NCBI GenBank assembly: GCA_002315235.1
Contig: DCGK01000037.1
Coordinates: 624-9,328 of the forward strand
Origin: Ruminococcus sp. UBA1780
Lineage (GTDB): Bacteria; Bacillota; Clostridia; Oscillospirales; Ruminococcaceae
Direction: 5' to 3'
Length of the DNA: 8,705 bases
Below are positions 6,807 through 8,705 of this stretch, piece after piece. Within the stretch, counting starts at the first letter, position 1. Each line of letters begins with the position of its first letter. The notes beneath the pieces were generated by a model, which had not been told where the DNA came from, made no database searches, and saw nothing but the letters and a program-made list of their open reading frames with translations. A program made the translations under genes and the position numbers.

Positions 6807-6841
6807 ATAGTGAAAGTCAAATTCATTCTGACATTCACTAT
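6807..6841 (-). repeat. Intergenic hairpin between pyrH and frr (copy 1 of a repeated stem)
   Basis: On the minus strand the arms TAGTGAATGTCA (6840-6829) and TGACTTTCACTA (6819-6808) pair over 12 positions with a single T/T mismatch, plus one more A-T pair outside, around a 9-nt loop. The core GTGAA-x-GTCA / TGAC-x-TTCAC is the same as in the hairpin between dxr and rseP, including the mismatch position. The pair just outside the core is A-T here and G-C there. No U-run typical of a terminator follows; an ATATATAT tract does. Confidence 0.75.
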
Positions 6842-6873
6842 TATTTAATACTACAGCAACGTCCGTCACTGAA

Positions 6874-7581
6874 TCAGGCTGTAACAACTGTTCCTACGTT
6901 TTCTCCAAGTACAGCATCAACAATATTGTCAGGTCTTCCGAGGTCAAATACAAGAACATTTATGTTGTTTTCCCTGCACATTGAAGCTGCTGCTGCATCC
7001 ATTACGCCGAGATTCTTTGAAAGAACATCGCTGAATGAAAGTGTGTCATACTTAACCGCATCATCATACTTATGCGGATCCTTGTCATACACACCGTCAA
7101 CCATAGTAGCCTTGAAGAGAATGTCTGCTTCAACTTCAGCTGCTCTGAGAGCTGCGGCTGTATCTGTTGAGAAGAAAGGATTACCTGTGCCGCATCCGAA
7201 AATAACCACTCTTCCCTTTTCCATGTGTCTTATTGCCTTGTTTCTGATCATCGGTTCAGCAACCTCAACCATATTTATTGCTGTCTGAACTCTGACATCA
7301 AGACCGAGACTTCTGAGTGTATCGCCTACTGCAAGAGCGTTCATCGCTGTAGCAAGCATACCGATATGATCTGCTGTTGTTCTGTCCATATCACCGCATG
7401 AACGGCCTCTCCAGAAATTTCCGCCGCCGACTACGATACCAATCTGAGCTCCTGTGTCAGCTGCTTTTTTTATACTTTTACAGATGTTTGTAATTACGTC
7501 AAAATCAAGACCTGTAGACTTATCGCCTGCAAGTGCCTCACCACTAAGTTTTATAAGTATACGGTTATATTTTCTTTCCAT
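6874..7581 (-). CDS. pyrH: UMP kinase (uridylate kinase)
   Basis: PyrH phosphorylates UMP to UDP with ATP in pyrimidine nucleotide synthesis; it is a cytosolic hexamer of the amino acid kinase family. I place the start at ATG 7581-7579, giving 235 residues, the usual length. It has GAGGTG (7593-7588) 6 nt upstream and gives the canonical N-terminus [17 protein letters not shown]. An in-frame extension reaches 7668 but would run through the promoter. Motifs seen are KLSGE (11-15), [10 protein letters not shown] (50-59), [13 protein letters not shown] (71-83), [19 protein letters not shown] (131-149), [12 protein letters not shown] (158-169) and [14 protein letters not shown] (194-207). As the first gene after the promoter it heads the operon. 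In many bacteria it follows rpsB-tsf; here a divergent gene lies upstream instead. Confidence 0.96.
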   Translation of the reverse strand: MERKYNRILIKLSGEALAGDKSTGLDFDVITNICKSIKKAADTGAQIGIVVGGGNFWRGRSCGDMDRTTADHIGMLATAMNALAVGDTLRSLGLDVRVQTAINMVEVAEPMIRNKAIRHMEKGRVVIFGCGTGNPFFSTDTAAALRAAEVEADILFKATMVDGVYDKDPHKYDDAVKYDTLSFSDVLSKNLGVMDAAAASMCRENNINVLVFDLGRPDNIVDAVLGENVGTVVTA

Positions 7582-7616
7582 AATGAGCACCTCACAAAAA
7601 ATTTCATACTCTTTAT

Positions 7617-7645
7617 ATTTTACACTATTATCGTTCATATGTAAA
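7617..7645 (-). promoter_or_regulatory. Sigma-A-type promoter for the pyrH-polC operon
   Basis: On the minus strand TTTACA (7645-7640) and TAAAAT (7622-7617) are separated by exactly 17 nt in an AT-rich setting. Transcription would begin near 7610, leaving a leader of about 28 nt before the pyrH ATG. Both hexamers are 5 of 6 to the TTGACA and TATAAT consensus. Confidence 0.65.
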
Positions 7646-7773
7646 TACTTATATATTATTTTTTTCAAAGCTCTGAGTTGTTACAGAGAAAAAATGTACG
7701 TCAGGCTCTGGGAAGGGGATTTAATCTGTGTTTCCATATATTTTCCTGTAAATGAAGATCAGTTTCTTTTTAC

Positions 7774-7817
7774 TTTCACCATAATTTTCACTGAGTTTTC
7801 ATTGACTTTACAGTGAA
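7774..7817 (+). promoter_or_regulatory. Phased TTTCA repeats and a dyad over the -35 of the cyclophilin promoter
   Basis: TTTCA occurs at 7774, 7786 and 7797, at steps of 12 and 11 bp, ending directly before the -35 hexamer. A perfect 7-bp inverted repeat, TTCACTG (7787-7793) and CAGTGAA (7811-7817), is centred on 7802, at the first base of the -35. One-turn direct repeats are the usual style of OmpR/PhoB-family response-regulator sites. That a protein binds here is inference only. Confidence 0.3.
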
Positions 7818-7830
7818 GTTGATATATAAT
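7802..7830 (+). promoter_or_regulatory. Sigma-A-type promoter for the cyclophilin lipoprotein gene
   Basis: TTGACT (7802-7807) and a perfect TATAAT (7825-7830) are separated by 17 nt. Transcription would start near 7837, giving a leader of about 60 nt before the ATG. Confidence 0.75.
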
Positions 7831-7837
7831 AAAAATC

Positions 7838-7859
7838 GTGTGAATTGCACATATCACAC
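7838..7859 (+). promoter_or_regulatory. Inverted repeat at the predicted transcription start of the cyclophilin gene
   Basis: GTGTGA (7838-7843) and TCACAC (7854-7859) are perfect 6-bp inverted arms with a 10-nt spacer. It lies just at or after the predicted +1, where a repressor operator or a 5' leader hairpin could sit. No known family is recognised. Confidence 0.3.
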
Positions 7860-7897
7860 ATCGAATAATTATTAAATATAACAAGGAGCAGATTTTA

Positions 7898-8677
7898 ATG
7901 AAAAAATTACTTGTATTACTCATTGCTGCTGCAATGATGGCTGTTTCCGTAACAGCATGCGGACCTTCAGAATCCACAACTACTACAAAAACCGATTCAG
8001 AACTTTCGTCATCAAACGAAACTGCCGGAGATGCCTCAGAAGAAGCACCTGCTGAAGATGCAGAGGCTGCTGAAGATACAGAAGCTGCTGAACAGGAGCA
8101 GGCTGAAATTAAGAATCAGGAAGCTGCTGCACCAGCTGATGCTGAAGTAACAGACAGAAGAGATTTCGTTATCACACTTTATCCTGAATATGCACCTGTC
8201 TCATGTGAAAACTTTGAGAAGCTTGTTTCTGACGGGTTTTACAACGGTCTTGGCTTCCACAGAGTAATGGAAGGCTTTATGGCTCAGGGCGGTGATCCGT
8301 CAGGCGACGGCACAGGCGGAAGCAAGGAAACAATCAAGGGCGAATTTATCGCAAACGGCGTTGACAACAAGCTCAGCCACAAAAGAGGAATTGTTTCAAT
8401 GGCAAGAAGCATGGATTACGACAGTGCATCAAGCCAGTTCTTCATCTGCTACTCAGATGATGATACATTCCTTGACGGACAGTACGCAGCATTCGGTGAA
8501 GTTACAGACGGTATGGAAGTTGTTGATGCATTCCTCGCAGTTCCTCGTTCAATGAGCATGTCAGGTGAATTATCAGTACCTGAAAGCCCTATTAAAATCA
8601 AAGAAGCCGTTATGACTGAACCTGATGAAAACGGCAATCCAAGAGTAAAGATTACTATGGATGATTTTATCAAGTAA
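7898..8677 (+). CDS. Secreted lipoprotein peptidyl-prolyl cis-trans isomerase, cyclophilin family
   Basis: The 259-residue protein is predicted to catalyse proline cis-trans isomerisation outside the cell, anchored to the membrane surface. Residues 1-21 are a lipoprotein signal: KK, a hydrophobic run, then VTAC with lipidated C21. Residues 22-84 are a low-complexity tether, first Ser/Thr then strongly Ala/Glu/Asp. The cyclophilin domain runs from about 88. FHRVMEGFMAQGGDP (120-134) carries the catalytic Arg (R122), F127, M128 and Q130; SMARSMD is at 167-173; SSQFFI (178-183) gives Q180 and F182; FLDGQYAAFGEV is at 191-202. The positions of human CypA W121 and H126 are F191 and Y196 here, as in many bacterial members; loss of the Trp usually means weaker cyclosporin binding. 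The C-terminal tail (about 230-259) is charged. The start ATG follows AAGGAG by 9 nt. It is divergent from the pyrH operon and has its own promoter. No terminator is visible in the 28 bases after the stop. Confidence 0.93.
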   Translation: MKKLLVLLIAAAMMAVSVTACGPSESTTTTKTDSELSSSNETAGDASEEAPAEDAEAAEDTEAAEQEQAEIKNQEAAAPADAEVTDRRDFVITLYPEYAPVSCENFEKLVSDGFYNGLGFHRVMEGFMAQGGDPSGDGTGGSKETIKGEFIANGVDNKLSHKRGIVSMARSMDYDSASSQFFICYSDDDTFLDGQYAAFGEVTDGMEVVDAFLAVPRSMSMSGELSVPESPIKIKEAVMTEPDENGNPRVKITMDDFIK

Positions 8678-8705
8678 AATAATATTGTAAACGCATTAAA
8701 TAAAT

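Larger units (their letters stand above)
7582..7897. other. Divergent intergenic region between pyrH and the cyclophilin gene
   Basis: This 316-bp AT-rich region holds the minus-strand pyrH promoter on its left and the plus-strand cyclophilin promoter with possible operator elements on its right. The middle part (about 7650-7770) has a weak 5-bp inverted repeat, CTCTG/CAGAG (7671-7675 and 7684-7688), and a GC-richer patch near 7700-7720, but no gene or RNA motif I recognise. Confidence 0.6.

Noticed and set aside
6793..6820. Internal promoter before frr (TTGACT, 16 nt, CATAAC on the minus strand)
   Set aside because: The -10 matches only 4 of 6 and the -35 is part of the hairpin arm; too weak to list without transcript data.
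7582..7668. In-frame 29-residue N-terminal extension of pyrH from an upstream ATG
   Set aside because: It would run through the -10 and -35 of the operon promoter, has no homology-like content, and the ATG at 7581 has a good ribosome-binding site and gives the normal PyrH N-terminus.
7454..7816. Plus-strand reading frame over the pyrH start and the intergenic region
   Set aside because: It crosses the pyrH 5' end and the divergent promoters, has no ribosome-binding site at a sensible start and no recognisable sequence.
7839..7858. CRP-like site (TGTGA ... TCACA)
   Set aside because: The spacer is 10 nt, not the 6 nt of CRP sites, and an E. coli-type CRP circuit is not expected in this lineage.
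7759..7977. 72-codon minus-strand frame across the cyclophilin promoter
   Set aside because: It covers the TTGACT/TATAAT promoter and the signal-peptide codons of a well-supported gene; no ribosome-binding site or family resemblance.
1..8705. Mobile element, phage, CRISPR, toxin-antitoxin or defence system
   Set aside because: All long frames belong to conserved housekeeping families; no transposase, integrase, spacer-repeat array, tRNA or boundary repeat is visible.

Overview
The window looks like ordinary core chromosome from a low-to-moderate-GC Firmicute (Bacillota), most likely a Clostridia-class anaerobe. The Ruminococcus/Oscillospiraceae group is my best guess from protein flavour, not a proven assignment. 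The evidence is a PolC-type replicative polymerase (a Firmicutes hallmark), strong GGAGG ribosome-binding sites, the clustered gene order frr-uppS-cdsA-dxr-rseP-ispG-polC, and a lipoprotein cyclophilin.

Positions 1-7645 hold one long minus-strand transcription unit. Read 5' to 3' it is promoter (7645-7617), pyrH (UMP kinase), frr (ribosome recycling factor), uppS (undecaprenyl-diphosphate synthase), cdsA (CDP-diglyceride synthase), dxr (DXP reductoisomerase), rseP (site-2 intramembrane protease), ispG (HMBPP synthase) and the first 359 codons of polC, which runs off the left edge. Spacing varies. uppS-cdsA (3 nt), ispG-polC (15 nt), rseP-ispG (19 nt) and frr-uppS (30 nt) are tight. Three gaps are longer and each carries RNA-like secondary structure: pyrH-frr (104 nt), cdsA-dxr (137 nt) and dxr-rseP (70 nt).

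The genes fit an envelope-growth theme. dxr and ispG are two steps of the MEP isoprenoid pathway. UppS turns isoprenoid units into the C55 lipid carrier for peptidoglycan. CdsA makes the CDP-diacylglycerol precursor of phospholipids. RseP cleaves membrane-bound regulators or signal-peptide remnants. pyrH, frr and polC tie this to nucleotide supply, translation and replication.

Positions 7582-7897 are a 316-bp divergent intergenic region with two good sigma-A-type promoters facing away from each other. To its right, on the plus strand, is a complete secreted lipoprotein peptidyl-prolyl isomerase of the cyclophilin family (7898-8677). The last 28 bases are non-coding and no terminator is visible before the window ends.

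I found no mobile element, CRISPR array, tRNA, rRNA or obviously novel protein system. The signals worth a second look are non-coding. One is a terminator-like hairpin with a U-tract directly in front of dxr, preceded by two more hairpins, which suggests attenuation inside the operon. The second is a pair of near-identical hairpins (stem GTGAA-x-GTCA / TGAC-x-TTCAC with a mismatch at the same place) in two separate gaps of the operon. The third is a set of helically phased TTTCA repeats and a dyad over the cyclophilin promoter.
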